Below, in pieces: positions 24,301 to 31,990 of a stretch of 64,000 bases of DNA. Origin of the DNA: SZUA-584 sp040768905. Its GTDB lineage: Bacteria > Bacillota > Clostridia > Christensenellales > SZUA-584. The DNA is taken from assembly GCA_040768905.1 (NCBI GenBank), contig JAXGMA010000001.1, positions 868,001 through 932,000 of the forward strand, given 5' to 3'. Made by a program: the position numbers and the translations under genes. A model generated the notes under the pieces. That model saw only the letters and a program-made list of their open reading frames with translations. It did no database searches and had not been told where the DNA came from. Each line of letters opens with the position of its first letter. The stretch's first letter is position 1.

Positions 24301-24763
24301 CATAGGCGCCGTCCATATCTCCGCCTAAGATAAGACGCGGAATATCGCCCGCAAGGCATGCGGACAAGCACACCAGCCCTTCCTTATGCGCTTCTAGCAC
24401 ATCATAATCAATGCGCGGCTTATGATAAAAACCTTGCGTAAAACCGATTGAAGAGAGGCGCATCAGATTCTGGTAACCTAAATTGTCTTTAGCGAGAAGA
24501 ACGAGATGTGAATACTCTTTCATTTCTTTGGTTTTATCGGTGAGCTTGCCGGGCGCCACGTACATTTCACATCCGATGATCGGCTTGATGCCTGTTTCTT
24601 TGGCTTGCCGGTAAAAATCAGCAACACCGTAGAGCACCCCGTGGTCGGTAATCGCGATGCTGTGCATGCCGAGAGAAGCGGCGCGCGCGATTACAGCGCC
24701 GATGCGCGCTGTCCCGTCAAGCAGGCTGTATTCAGTATGCAGATGAAGGTGTGTAAAATCCAT
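21323..24763 (-). CDS. dnaE: DNA polymerase III subunit alpha
   Basis: A 1146-residue C-family replicative polymerase, full length for DnaE. The N-terminal PHP domain begins FTHLHLHTEYSLLDG. The polymerase active site has GPGRGSAAGSL near 355 and PDIDIDF near 395 for metal-binding aspartates. Helix-hairpin-helix and OB-fold segments follow (about 800-1080). In Bacillota DnaE works beside PolC, extending primers on the lagging strand. AAGAGG precedes the ATG, and a TTGACA/TATGGA promoter candidate lies at 24788-24815. It is upstream of mtrB. Confidence 0.97.
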   Translation of the reverse strand: MDFTHLHLHTEYSLLDGTARIGAVIARAASLGMHSIAITDHGVLYGVADFYRQAKETGIKPIIGCEMYVAPGKLTDKTKEMKEYSHLVLLAKDNLGYQNLMRLSSIGFTQGFYHKPRIDYDVLEAHKEGLVCLSACLAGDIPRLILGGDMDGAYVLAKRLRDMFGDDFYLELQDHYLREQKHVNTALIKLGKQLSIPLVATNDVHYTAREDAQAQDVLLCIQTRTFVDDADRLKFETDEFYLKSAQEISSLFPNVPEAIENTNMIARKCNVTMDFDARHLPVFDVPHNFGHADYLKNICLEGLHERYDSVTDSLKERLEFELSVIEKMGFTDYFLIVWDFIKFAREQGIFVGPGRGSAAGSLAAYALRITDIDPIEYHLLFERFLNPERISMPDIDIDFCIERRSEVIDYVVNKYGADKVAQIITFGTLGAKQVIRDVARAQRLPLADADRIAKMVPFALKMTINRAMNENLRLKTEYETKPEIRSLLDTAMKLEGIPRHASTHAAGVVISRQPITEHVPLQINPRDGSVITQFPMNTLESLGLLKMDFLGLRNLTVIRHTIELIKETRGIDIDLSRLKYDDQNVFGLIASGDTDGVFQLESAGMRNLMQRLKPTDLGDIMVGISLFRPGPMDSIPAYLDAKAHPEKVSFLHPRLKRILGETHGCMVYQEQVMEIVRDLAGYSLGRSDLVRRAMSKKKKDVMENERLVFIHGDEQSGVEGAVKRGVPAHTAERIFSQMIDFAEYAFNKSHACAYAVIAYYTAYLKYYYKVEYLTALLNSFIGTAEKISAYVQYCTGSGINILTPDINASEYLFKPEGIGIRFGFAAIRDVGRAAEDIVTERKNGPYTGFRNFINRTAGLINKKLLEGLILAGCFDSLGSGRAQLMSVCERVLKSAQDAKRKNIEGQISLFETAPSADNGDTDDFTAIPEYKRDKLLAMEKLATGVYLSGHPLDRYKNLLANRPVNIFKILSAAEDADSARYFESRSVELVGILSNVRRRMTKQKKMMANALLEDLYGTIELIVFPSVFMKVETLINDDSIVYVAGKVDIREGEAPQLLVDKIRPFVAEDAKYAGKKLFVRIPKDMGNDTTQLKNILRTSPGALPVSVVIEKTDERMKAGSALAVTLTDDLILNLQTAFGDDNVVVK

Positions 24764-24787
24764 ATAGACCTCTTCTCTTTATCATAC

Positions 24788-24815
24788 TCCATACTTTGGT
24801 TTCATTCAATGTCAA
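24788..24815 (-). promoter_or_regulatory. Putative promoter of dnaE
   Basis: On the minus strand a consensus TTGACA (24810-24815) is followed after 16 bases by TATGGA (24788-24793), about 25 bases upstream of the dnaE ATG. The -10 box is only a four-of-six match. Confidence 0.5.
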
Positions 24816-24866
24816 GATAATAAGAAGGGCCATTAAACGTAATTAGAATTTAATTTTTGCGTCGGA

Positions 24867-25479
24867 TTATCGCAATTGTGCATGCTCGTTGAAAAAGGTG
24901 CGGTAACCCATTTGAAGCATGATGATGACCGTGATGCCTACAGCACCCAAAATGCCGAGCATAATGGCAATCTGATAAGCGATAGCAGTTGTCGGGGCTG
25001 TGCCGGAGAGTATCTGGCCTGTCATCATGCCGGGCAGGAAAACGATCCCCATACCGGTCATCGAATTGCCGATACGCATACCGGCTATGGGTTTGAAATA
25101 CTGCGGATCATACCAAGGTGAAATGCGTATGACAGCAAACAAGTAAAAAACCAGGCATGAGAGGGTGCCGGCGGACATGGAAACAGCCACGACTTTTTTA
25201 ACGCGCGTGAAAGGCGCCCTTTGAATTTTCGAAAAACCGTAAAGACTGCGAACGTTTCCATAAGGATGATGATGCCGGTTGTGACAAGAGGGCTTGGGTT
25301 GTCAAGTATGTAGACGAGCAAATATCCGGTGATGATAAGCTGCAGGTCATCCTTATTGAAGATATCAGGATCTGCTTTTCTCTTTTGATGCCGCGCAGAC
25401 GCACGATGGCAATCAGATTCAGTACAAAGATGTATGCAAGCGCAACCTGCCAGATACCAAGATTTATAATGCTGTTCAT
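24867..25479 (-). pseudogene. fetB: Broken FetB/YbbM-type ABC exporter permease (UPF0014)
   Basis: The permease half of a FetAB-like exporter, split over three frames. It starts MNSIINLGIWQVALAYIFV and runs in one frame to ILISSIRMT. It then resumes one base off as LQLIITGYLLVYILDNPSP (a lost base near 25349, in the ACCTGCAG region). It shifts again between about 25200 and 25235 into VVAVSMSAGTLSCLVFYLF and the normal C-terminal helices. Joined, the pieces make a family-length protein of about 200 residues. Two frameshifts plus a damaged ATPase partner indicate real decay rather than one sequencing error. Confidence 0.8.
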
Positions 25480-25974
25480 CTAAAGCACCGCCTTGTTTCT
25501 GTTAACAGCACAAATATCAAAGATGACATCGGAAAATCTTTTGGCGGTCGCTTTTGAATGCGTAGCCATAATCAGTGTGCTGCCCATAGATCTTGCTTTT
25601 TTTGCAAGCAGGTTGATGATCTCAAGCTCTGTCTGCTCGTCAAGAGCGGATGAAGGCTCATCAAGCAAAAAAACATCCGGTTCAAGAAGCATCAGCCTTC
25701 CTAAGGCAACGCGTTGTTTTTCACCGCCTGATATCTTTTCTGCCGGATGTTCAAGCGGTTTTTCAAGCTTTAAGTCAAAGAACAGATCCATCAGCACTGT
25801 GTCCTTTGGCAAGGGACGATGCTGGAACCTGTGGCCAATGATCAGGTTTTCCCTGATGGTTCCTTCGAACATCGCGGTATTTTGCGGTAACGCGGTTATA
25901 GACCCCTCTTTTATGATCAATTCCGGAAGAGACAGGATATCGTAAACTATTTTTTAAAAATCAAATATGCTCAT
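25480..25974 (-). pseudogene. fetA: Broken FetA/YbbL-type ABC ATPase
   Basis: The ATPase partner of the fetB remnant. The gene begins with an ATG at 25974 overlapping the padR stop (ATGA): the start reads MSIFDF, then a TAA stop, then KIVYDILSLPELIIKEGSIT in the same frame. This is followed directly by LPQNTAMFEGTIRENL. The stretch that should hold the Walker A loop GxxGxGKT and about 45 residues after it is deleted. The rest is intact, with the signature SGGEKQRVALGRLM and Walker B VFLLDEPSSALDE. Without Walker A it cannot bind ATP normally. A nonsense codon and a deletion in the same gene mark it as dead. Confidence 0.85.
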
Positions 25975-26285
25975 GGTGTTTGCATGACCTCTCCTGTCAG
26001 TTCATCAAGATAAACTTTTGCCTTGACAAGCTGTGATTCTCCAAGCTCTGTGACCGCGTAGTACTTTCTGATTTTACCGGCGACCTTTTCCTCATATTTT
26101 TTCTGCAAACCTTCTCTTTCAAGGCTGTGAAGCAACGGATAAAGGGTGCCGGGGCTTATTTTATATCCGTGGGAAGAAAGCTCCTCCATCATCTGGCTGC
26201 CGCAGACGGGTGATTTTTGTGCATAGTGCAGTATATGAACACAAATAAAGCCCTGTAATATCCTTTTTTCGATAAAACTTTTCAT
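25971..26285 (-). CDS. PadR-family transcriptional regulator
   Basis: A 104-residue winged-helix regulator. It starts with the PadR pattern KRILQGFICVHILHYAQ and contains GYKISPGTLYPLLHSLEREGL (about 40-60), the recognition helix and turn, then YYAVTELG in the wing. PadR proteins repress efflux or stress genes until a ligand binds. Its stop overlaps the ATG of the decayed fetA, so it was the regulator of that exporter. It also faces the NitT/TauT-type transporter across a gap that holds a large palindrome. Confidence 0.85.
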   Translation of the reverse strand: MKSFIEKRILQGFICVHILHYAQKSPVCGSQMMEELSSHGYKISPGTLYPLLHSLEREGLQKKYEEKVAGKIRKYYAVTELGESQLVKAKVYLDELTGEVMQTP

Positions 26286-26294
26286 TTAAATCAC

Positions 26295-26334
26295 TTTTAA
26301 TATCGGTATACGATATCGCATAACGATATTAAAA
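26295..26334. promoter_or_regulatory. Candidate PadR operator: nested ATATCG/CGATAT repeats
   Basis: The 40-base stretch has outer arms TTTTAATATCG and CGATATTAAAA. Inside, two overlapping units of ATATCG-N5-CGATAT occupy 26300-26316 and 26313-26329, sharing a central CGATATCG. The site is ten bases before the padR start codon and about 110 bases before the divergent permease gene, so it may control both. Confidence 0.7.
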
Positions 26335-26392
26335 TCTTTACCACCGGATAAGTCAAACACCAAAAAAGCAAATAGCGCCATTGTGCCTAACA

Positions 26393-26401
26393 TGATATAA
26401 T
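26393..26401 (+). promoter_or_regulatory. Extended -10 promoter of the permease gene
   Basis: TGATATAAT (26393-26401) is a TGn extended -10 box with perfect TATAAT, 44 bases upstream of the ATG at 26446. No good -35 box is seen. Confidence 0.5.
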
Positions 26402-26445
26402 CAACCAAAAGAAAGTGCCAAATTCATTTTTATCGGAGCTGCAGA

Positions 26446-27195
26446 ATGAAAACAGGACGATCAAAAAAACTGCTGTATGTACTGTTCACTGTGCTCTTTT
26501 GGGCAAGCATGTGGCAGATCGCAGCGATGTGGGTGAACCAGCCATTATTTATGCCCTCCCCCATGCAAACATTCTCATCACTTGCACATCTCGCATCGAC
26601 ACCGCTTTTTTGGCTCAGTATTTCTTTTACTTTTTTGCGTGTTGCTGCCGGTCTCGTTATCGCCTTTATCTTGGGAATAGCGCTTGCTTTTTTGGCTGCG
26701 CATATATCAGTTCTTGAACAACTTCTCCGCCCGGTTATATCGGCCGTTAAATCTACGCCTGTTATGTCGGTCATTGTGCTCGCGCTTGTTTGGTTCTCAT
26801 CTTCGTTTGTCCCTGTGTTTTCATGCGTGCTGCTCTGCCTGCCAATTTTTTATACAAACACGCTTTCTGGCCTTCGCAACGTCAATAAGGAATATTTGGA
26901 GGTCGCGCAGGTTTTTAAAGTCAAACGCAAGCATGTCATCCCCGGCATCATCATTCCTTCAGTGCTTCCTAATGTTTATGCCGCGCTTGCGGTATCTCTC
27001 GGGTTTTCATGGAAATCCGTTGTTGCCGCCGAGGTGCTCTCAAGCCCAAGATACGCAATGGGCTTTCAGCTTTATGCGACCAAGCTTTATCTTGATACGC
27101 CCGGGCTTTTTGCATGGACTTTCGCCATCATCGTGATAAGCCTTGTATTGGAAAAAGGCTTAAAACGTCTGCTGCCGGGCGGAGGTGCATTATGA
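26446..27195 (+). CDS. ABC transporter permease, NitT/TauT type
   Basis: A 249-residue inner-membrane permease with about six transmembrane segments. The EAA loop that contacts the ATPase reads EYLEVAQVFKVKRKHVIPGIIIPSVLP in outline, near residues 152-178. It belongs to the SsuC/TauC/NrtB-type permeases that import sulfonates, nitrate, cyanate or thiamine precursors. The exact substrate is not visible. It overlaps the next gene (ATGA), so both halves are translated together. No substrate-binding protein gene is adjacent. Confidence 0.88.
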   Translation: MKTGRSKKLLYVLFTVLFWASMWQIAAMWVNQPLFMPSPMQTFSSLAHLASTPLFWLSISFTFLRVAAGLVIAFILGIALAFLAAHISVLEQLLRPVISAVKSTPVMSVIVLALVWFSSSFVPVFSCVLLCLPIFYTNTLSGLRNVNKEYLEVAQVFKVKRKHVIPGIIIPSVLPNVYAALAVSLGFSWKSVVAAEVLSSPRYAMGFQLYATKLYLDTPGLFAWTFAIIVISLVLEKGLKRLLPGGGAL

Positions 27196-27788
27196 GCATA
27201 CGTTTTGAATCCGTATCAAAAGTATTCGGCGAACATATATTGTTTGAGGATTTGAACCTTGAGATAAAAACGGGAGCCACCATAGTATTCACAGGGCGTT
27301 CGGGCTGCGGTAAAACAACGATGCTTCGCATGATCGCCGGCCTTGACAAAGACTACTCCGGAACAATCACAGGCGTCCCGGATGCCGTTTCTTTTTTATT
27401 TCAGGAAGACAGGCTTTTGCCCTGGTACAATGTTAAACAAAACATTGAGTTTGTTTTACGCGATATGATGAGCAGGGAAAAATCAGCCGAAACCATCCGA
27501 AGCATATTAAATGATGTTCAGCTTACCGGCCATGAGCATAAGCTTCCACAAGCGCTCTCAGGCGGCATGCAGCGCCGCGCAGCGATGGCACGGGCATTTT
27601 GCTACCCTTCTGACTTGCTGCTCATGGATGAGCCTTTTAAGGGCTTTGACAAGAAACTGAACAATGTGCTTTTTGAGCTGTTTGAACGTCTCTATACAAA
27701 CAGCGGCAAAACTGTTTTGATAGTCTCTCATGATCATTGGCTGATCGAAAGACTGTCCTGTGATGTCATTGACATCGCCTCGCTTTAA
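27192..27788 (+). CDS. ABC transporter ATP-binding protein, NitT/TauT type
   Basis: A 198-residue ATPase, short for the family (usually 240-260). Walker A is GRSGCGKTT near 40, the Q-loop is FLFQEDRLLPW near 80, the signature is LSGGMQRRAAMARAF near 130 and Walker B is LLLMDEPFKGFD near 152. The H-loop histidine is in VSHDHW. All catalytic parts are present, and the C-terminal extension after the H-loop is missing. The ATG at 27192 has GGAGGTG upstream. It pairs with the overlapping permease. Confidence 0.9.
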   Translation: MSIRFESVSKVFGEHILFEDLNLEIKTGATIVFTGRSGCGKTTMLRMIAGLDKDYSGTITGVPDAVSFLFQEDRLLPWYNVKQNIEFVLRDMMSREKSAETIRSILNDVQLTGHEHKLPQALSGGMQRRAAMARAFCYPSDLLLMDEPFKGFDKKLNNVLFELFERLYTNSGKTVLIVSHDHWLIERLSCDVIDIASL

Positions 27789-27893
27789 AAAAAAGAAGTC
27801 GCGATTTGCATCACGACCAATGTAAAGGGGGTCTTAATATATTTTGTGAGGTCTTTAATCATTATTACCAGAAAAATCACAAATATTCAAGTG

Positions 27894-30182
27894 TTATTCG
27901 TCTGTTTTCGGAAAAAAATCCGCCAAAGAAACTTTTGACTCCTGTACGGGAGGTATTTCATAATGAAAATGTTCTTCTTTGCCGTTTGATTCCTTCTTAT
28001 CTGCAGCAGGCTCTTCCGCGGGAAGGAGCGCGCGCAGGGACAAACTAATCTTTCGCTTGTCAGCGTTGACATCAAGTATTTTTGCCTCGACTTCATCGCC
28101 AACACGCAAGGCGTCTTCAACTTTTTCAAGCCTGTGCGCAGTGATCTGCGATATATGGACAAGGCCGTCTATCGTGGGCTCAAGCTGGACAAATGCGCCG
28201 AAAGGAACGATACGCACCACTTTGCCTTTGACAACGTCTCCGACATGATACTTCTCAGGAACCTGATCCCATGGCTTTGGCATAAGTTGCTTATAACCAA
28301 GTGCAATCTTCTTTTTTGCAGAGTCAACGTTTAAGATGATAAGCTCAAGCTCCTGTCCCTCAGAAACGACATCAGAAGGATGTTTCACGCGGGACCAGGC
28401 AAGGTCTGAAATGTGCAGCAGCCCGTCAACGCCGCCGACATCCACAAAAGCACCAAAATCCGTCAGCCTTTTAACTGTGCCCTTGATCACAGAGCCTTTT
28501 TCAAAACTTTCCCATCGTTCTCTTTCCGCTTCTTTCTTTTCTTTAAGCAGCACGCTCTTGCGCGAAGCCACAAGGCGTTCTTGCTTGTTGTCCGCATCAA
28601 TAAGCGTGACTTCAATGTCTTTGCCTTCGAATTCTTTTAAGTCTTCCACATACTTAAGAGACAGATGTGAAGCGGGTATAAAGGTGCTGTAACCTTCGAT
28701 ACGCGTGGTGACGCCGCCTTTGACCGCTTTTTTGATGGTACACTTGTACAAAGTCTTTGTGCCGACATTTTCTTGCATCTTGATCCAGTTTTGTTTTTTC
28801 TCGATGCGCTTTCTTGACAGCAGGACATTGCCTTCGCCGTCATTAAGATTGATAACTTCAGCTTCTATTTCATCGCCGAATTTAAACGATTCTTTAGGAT
28901 CGACATCCTGCATAGAAAGTTCACTTCTGTGAATGATGCCGTCCGATTTGTAACCAATATTGACGCAGACATCGTCATCCGTGACCTGAACGACATTGCC
29001 TTTAACAAGCTGGCCTTTTTTTAAACGCACAACCTTTTCCAAGCCCTCCAAAAACTCATCCTGCATGGAGACAGGCTGCGGGTCGCTTTTCGGGGTCTCT
29101 GCTGTATTTTGTGTGCTTGGGGCCTTCTCGTTATCTTTTGCTTCCTCGGGTTCTTCGGTTTCTTCGGTTTCCTTGGGTTCTTCGGTTTCCTCGGGTTCAG
29201 ATGCTTGCTTGTTTTCTGATACGGCTTCTTCTTGTGGCGATTCTTCGGCTTGATTTGGCTCTAAAGAGGCAGTATCATCCGTTTCCACGGAGTCTGCCGT
29301 GTCGTTGGCTGCTGCTTGACCTGCTGACATTTCTTCTTGAGTAAGCGGCAGCGCTTTTTCGTTGTCAATCATGTAATTAAAAACCTCCCTAATCATCGTA
29401 TCCGGCGTTGAAGCACCGGCGACAATGCCTATTATATCACCTAGACACATTTTTTCAAGCAATAGTTCGTTTTTATGTTCTATATGATAGACGTTTTTGC
29501 AGTATTCAGCGCATAATTGGGCTAGTTTGCAGGTATTTGAGCTCTTTTTACCGCCGACAACGATGACAGTATCTGCGCGGCGTGCGATCTGTCTTGCCTC
29601 GCTTTGCCGTTGTTGGGTAGCCAGGCAGATGCTTTTGAAAGGGATAACACGGCTGATCTTGTGTTCAAGAAGGCAAAGCATCTCTGTCCACTTATCTTCG
29701 GTGATGGTTGTCTGTGCGACAACGACGGCTTGCTCGATATCAGGCAGCTTGTCCACATCTTCTTTTGAATAAACAACGCGGGCGTCTTTACCGGCCCAGC
29801 CAAGTGTGGCCTCCACCTCCGGATGGCCGGCTTCTCCAATAATAACCGATGTGAGCCCATCTTGCCTTGCTGCTTTGACACGCTCATGGATGCGCTTTAC
29901 AAAAATGCAGGTGGCGTCAATGTAATTGATGCCTCTTTTGCGGAGCTCTTCATAGGTTTGCGGCACCGTACCGTGTGAACGGATAATGACAGTCTCGTCC
30001 TGCAGGACCTCATCAAGACTGTCGGCACAGCGAACGCCCTGTTCTTTTAAAGACTCAACTACAAATGGGTTATGAATAAGCGGGCCCAAACTCACCAGGC
30101 GTTGCCCGATATGGCCTTGGACCGCTTCAACGGCTCTTTTTACACCGAAACAAAAACCAGCGTGTTTTGCGAGAAGGATCAA
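27894..30182 (-). CDS. ispH: IspH-ribosomal protein S1 fusion
   Basis: A fusion of 4-hydroxy-3-methylbut-2-enyl diphosphate reductase (about 1-280) with S1 RNA-binding domains, an architecture known in Clostridia. The IspH part makes IPP and DMAPP with a 4Fe-4S cluster. Its three cluster cysteines are in GFCFGVKR, DATCIFVK (usually TCPF) and SSNTCKL. A long acidic linker (about 290-385) rich in Glu, Pro and Thr leads to four S1 domains to about 740. These include the typical GTVKRLTDFGAFVDVGGVDG and GKVVRIVPFGAFVQ cores. TTG 30182 (AGGTGG five bases upstream) fits the family start better than GTG 30191. The gene is downstream of cmk and plsC. Confidence 0.95.
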   Translation of the reverse strand: MILLAKHAGFCFGVKRAVEAVQGHIGQRLVSLGPLIHNPFVVESLKEQGVRCADSLDEVLQDETVIIRSHGTVPQTYEELRKRGINYIDATCIFVKRIHERVKAARQDGLTSVIIGEAGHPEVEATLGWAGKDARVVYSKEDVDKLPDIEQAVVVAQTTITEDKWTEMLCLLEHKISRVIPFKSICLATQQRQSEARQIARRADTVIVVGGKKSSNTCKLAQLCAEYCKNVYHIEHKNELLLEKMCLGDIIGIVAGASTPDTMIREVFNYMIDNEKALPLTQEEMSAGQAAANDTADSVETDDTASLEPNQAEESPQEEAVSENKQASEPEETEEPKETEETEEPEEAKDNEKAPSTQNTAETPKSDPQPVSMQDEFLEGLEKVVRLKKGQLVKGNVVQVTDDDVCVNIGYKSDGIIHRSELSMQDVDPKESFKFGDEIEAEVINLNDGEGNVLLSRKRIEKKQNWIKMQENVGTKTLYKCTIKKAVKGGVTTRIEGYSTFIPASHLSLKYVEDLKEFEGKDIEVTLIDADNKQERLVASRKSVLLKEKKEAERERWESFEKGSVIKGTVKRLTDFGAFVDVGGVDGLLHISDLAWSRVKHPSDVVSEGQELELIILNVDSAKKKIALGYKQLMPKPWDQVPEKYHVGDVVKGKVVRIVPFGAFVQLEPTIDGLVHISQITAHRLEKVEDALRVGDEVEAKILDVNADKRKISLSLRALLPAEEPAADKKESNGKEEHFHYEIPPVQESKVSLADFFPKTDE

Positions 30183-30191
30183 TGTATCCAC

Positions 30192-30779
30192 CTAAAATGT
30201 TGTATTCTTAAGATCATTGAGTTTGTTTTCCAAAAAGCGCGATGCAGCCTCTACCGCACCCGTATCAGTTTTTTTGCCCACATAGTCAGCCAACCGCAGG
30301 GGGTCTCCGATAATCATTTTCATTCTGCGGAACAGCTTATACTCGCCTTTTATATAGATGGGGATGACCGGTGCGTCATTTTTGAGCGCTATCATGGATG
30401 TCCCGGGCTCAAAGCGCGCAATCTGGCCTGATTTGACGCGCCGGCCCTCCGGGAATATGCCAAACAATTTCCCGTCGCGCAATATCCGGAAGGCATGCCG
30501 GATCGCTGCAAGGTCTCCCTCGCCGCGCCTGACAGGAAAGGCTTTTACAGCTTTGAAAAAAAAACGCGCCATTTTGTTCTTAAAAAGCTCAATCTTACCC
30601 ATCCAAAAGATCTGCCTCTTGAAAACAACACAAATAAACAGCGGGTCCCACATGCTGATATGATTGGAAATGATGATCGCTTTTCCTTTCAGGCGCGCAT
30701 TTTTTTTACCGATTATCTTTGGCACAAATAACAAGTATATGATCGGCTTGCCCAAAAAACGAAGAATCTTATAAAGCAT
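30192..30779 (-). CDS. plsC: 1-acyl-sn-glycerol-3-phosphate acyltransferase
   Basis: Adds the second acyl chain to lysophosphatidate to make phosphatidate, at the membrane. The acyltransferase motifs are NHISMWDP near residue 38 (NHx4D) and FPEGRR near 113. An N-terminal hydrophobic segment (YKILRFLGKPIIYLLFV) anchors the 195-residue protein. It follows cmk by three bases, using GGAG inside the cmk end as ribosome binding site, and stops with TAG directly before the ispH fusion gene. Confidence 0.93.
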   Translation of the reverse strand: MLYKILRFLGKPIIYLLFVPKIIGKKNARLKGKAIIISNHISMWDPLFICVVFKRQIFWMGKIELFKNKMARFFFKAVKAFPVRRGEGDLAAIRHAFRILRDGKLFGIFPEGRRVKSGQIARFEPGTSMIALKNDAPVIPIYIKGEYKLFRRMKMIIGDPLRLADYVGKKTDTGAVEAASRFLENKLNDLKNTTF

Positions 30780-30782
30780 GTT

Positions 30783-31442
30783 TTACTCCATCATTATTTT
30801 TGACGAAACAGCATCGATCACTTCTTCAATGCTCATATATGTAGTATCTATCAATATTGCATCATCTGCTTTTTTTAGGGGCGCAAGGCTTCTTTTCGAA
30901 TCAGCATCATCACGGGACTGCATTTCAGCCAGTACGTCTTCATAATCTTTTTCTATGCCGCTGCTACTAAGCTCAAAATGGCGCCGCCGCGCGCGCTCAT
31001 CAATATCTGCCGTGACGAAAAACTTGTAAGGCGTTTTTGGCAGCACATACGTGCCAATGTCACGCCCGTCAAGCACCACATCATAGCTCTTTGCAACTTC
31101 CCGCTGCATGGATACCAGCTTTATACGGACGCAAGGATGCGCTGAAATGTCGGAAGCGGCTTTGGATACCTCCGGCGTCCGGATATAAGGTGTGACATTT
31201 TCGCCGTCAATAAAAACGATCTGCTCCCCGTTTATGTAATCAATACGAAAATCAATCTGCCCAAGAAGCTTATCAACCTGTGCGGCATCGCCTATATCAG
31301 TGCCTGCGCACAAAGCGGCGTAACCCACTGCACGGTACATGGCGCCTGTATCCAGATAATAGATACCGAGCTTTTTAGCCAAGCTTTTGGCCAGTGTGCT
31401 TTTTCCGGACCCTGAAGGGCCGTCTATAGCTATATTTATCAT
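30783..31442 (-). CDS. cmk: Cytidylate kinase
   Basis: Phosphorylates CMP and dCMP. The P-loop GPSGSGKST lies at residues 8-16, YYLDTGAMYRAVG near 28 binds the nucleotide monophosphate, and LDGRDIGTYVLP near 125 and DDADSKR near 185 complete the family pattern. The 219-residue length is normal. Its ATG overlaps the stop of the HutP-family gene (ATGA), so the two are co-translated. Confidence 0.96.
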   Translation of the reverse strand: MINIAIDGPSGSGKSTLAKSLAKKLGIYYLDTGAMYRAVGYAALCAGTDIGDAAQVDKLLGQIDFRIDYINGEQIVFIDGENVTPYIRTPEVSKAASDISAHPCVRIKLVSMQREVAKSYDVVLDGRDIGTYVLPKTPYKFFVTADIDERARRRHFELSSSGIEKDYEDVLAEMQSRDDADSKRSLAPLKKADDAILIDTTYMSIEEVIDAVSSKIMME

Positions 31443-31849
31443 ATCACTCTGTGCCCCAGCCCGATGGCCACTTCATTAAGATGTAGCAGGCCAATGCCGA
31501 AGAATATGGCAATAGCAAGGTGTTCGCCAAATCGCGCGATCCCAATTTTTCCGCCCACATTAAGCCCGATCGCCTTGGATGAGATCTGAGAGATGGCTTC
31601 CCTTGCTGCGCCTGCAACAGACCCTTCCTCTTGATGGGTCTCGCCGATGATGCCTTCGCGTTTGGATGCCACAACACAGCATTCGACGATACGCATCACA
31701 GAAGAAAGAAATTCTCCGCCGAAATCAACGGCAGCCACGCGAATATCTTTTTGTAGGTACCGGCTTTTTAACGTTTTTTCATCCTCGCGCGTTGATGAGA
31801 GCGCAAGGCGTATCGCTGCTTTGGCTATATCCTTACTTCCAGGTATCAT
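31439..31849 (-). CDS. HutP-family RNA-binding regulator
   Basis: A 136-residue protein of the HutP family. Bacillus HutP is a hexameric antiterminator that needs histidine and Mg2+ to bind hut leader RNA. Family features present are AAVDFGGEFLSSVMRIVE near 40, ETHQEEGSVAGAAREA near 70 (metal and histidine-contact histidine) and GLNVGGKIGIARFGEHLAIAIFFG to GLLHLNEVAIGLGHR at the end. No hut genes are nearby. The gene instead heads an operon with cmk, plsC and ispH, so its RNA target here is unknown. GGAGG lies about ten bases before the ATG. Confidence 0.85.
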   Translation of the reverse strand: MIPGSKDIAKAAIRLALSSTREDEKTLKSRYLQKDIRVAAVDFGGEFLSSVMRIVECCVVASKREGIIGETHQEEGSVAGAAREAISQISSKAIGLNVGGKIGIARFGEHLAIAIFFGIGLLHLNEVAIGLGHRVI

Positions 31850-31891
31850 GGGAGCACGACCTCCGTTTTACAATGCTGCTTTATAGAGAAC

Positions 31892-31920
31892 ATTATATAT
31901 GCTGATACACCATTTCACAA
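31892..31920 (-). promoter_or_regulatory. SigmaA promoter of the hutP-cmk-plsC-ispH operon
   Basis: On the minus strand TTGTGA (31915-31920) and perfect TATAAT (31892-31897) are separated by 17 bases, 42 bases upstream of the ATG at 31849. Confidence 0.8.
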
Positions 31921-31925
31921 CCACA

Positions 31926-31958
31926 ATAACAAAAAGCGCCGGTCTCCCAAGCGCTTTT
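31926..31958. terminator. Rho-independent terminator of the SASP genes
   Basis: AAAAGCGC (31932-31939) pairs with GCGCTTTT (31951-31958). On the minus strand the stem runs into TTTTTG, about 30 bases after the stop of the second SASP gene. Confidence 0.8.
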
Positions 31959-31990
31959 CCTTATACACTTTTTTTAAAATGCTTTATTGT

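Noticed and set aside
29081..29270. Repetitive GAA/GAG-like DNA in the ispH-S1 gene as a possible mobile or satellite repeat
   Set aside because: It encodes the acidic linker of the fusion protein in frame and needs no other explanation.
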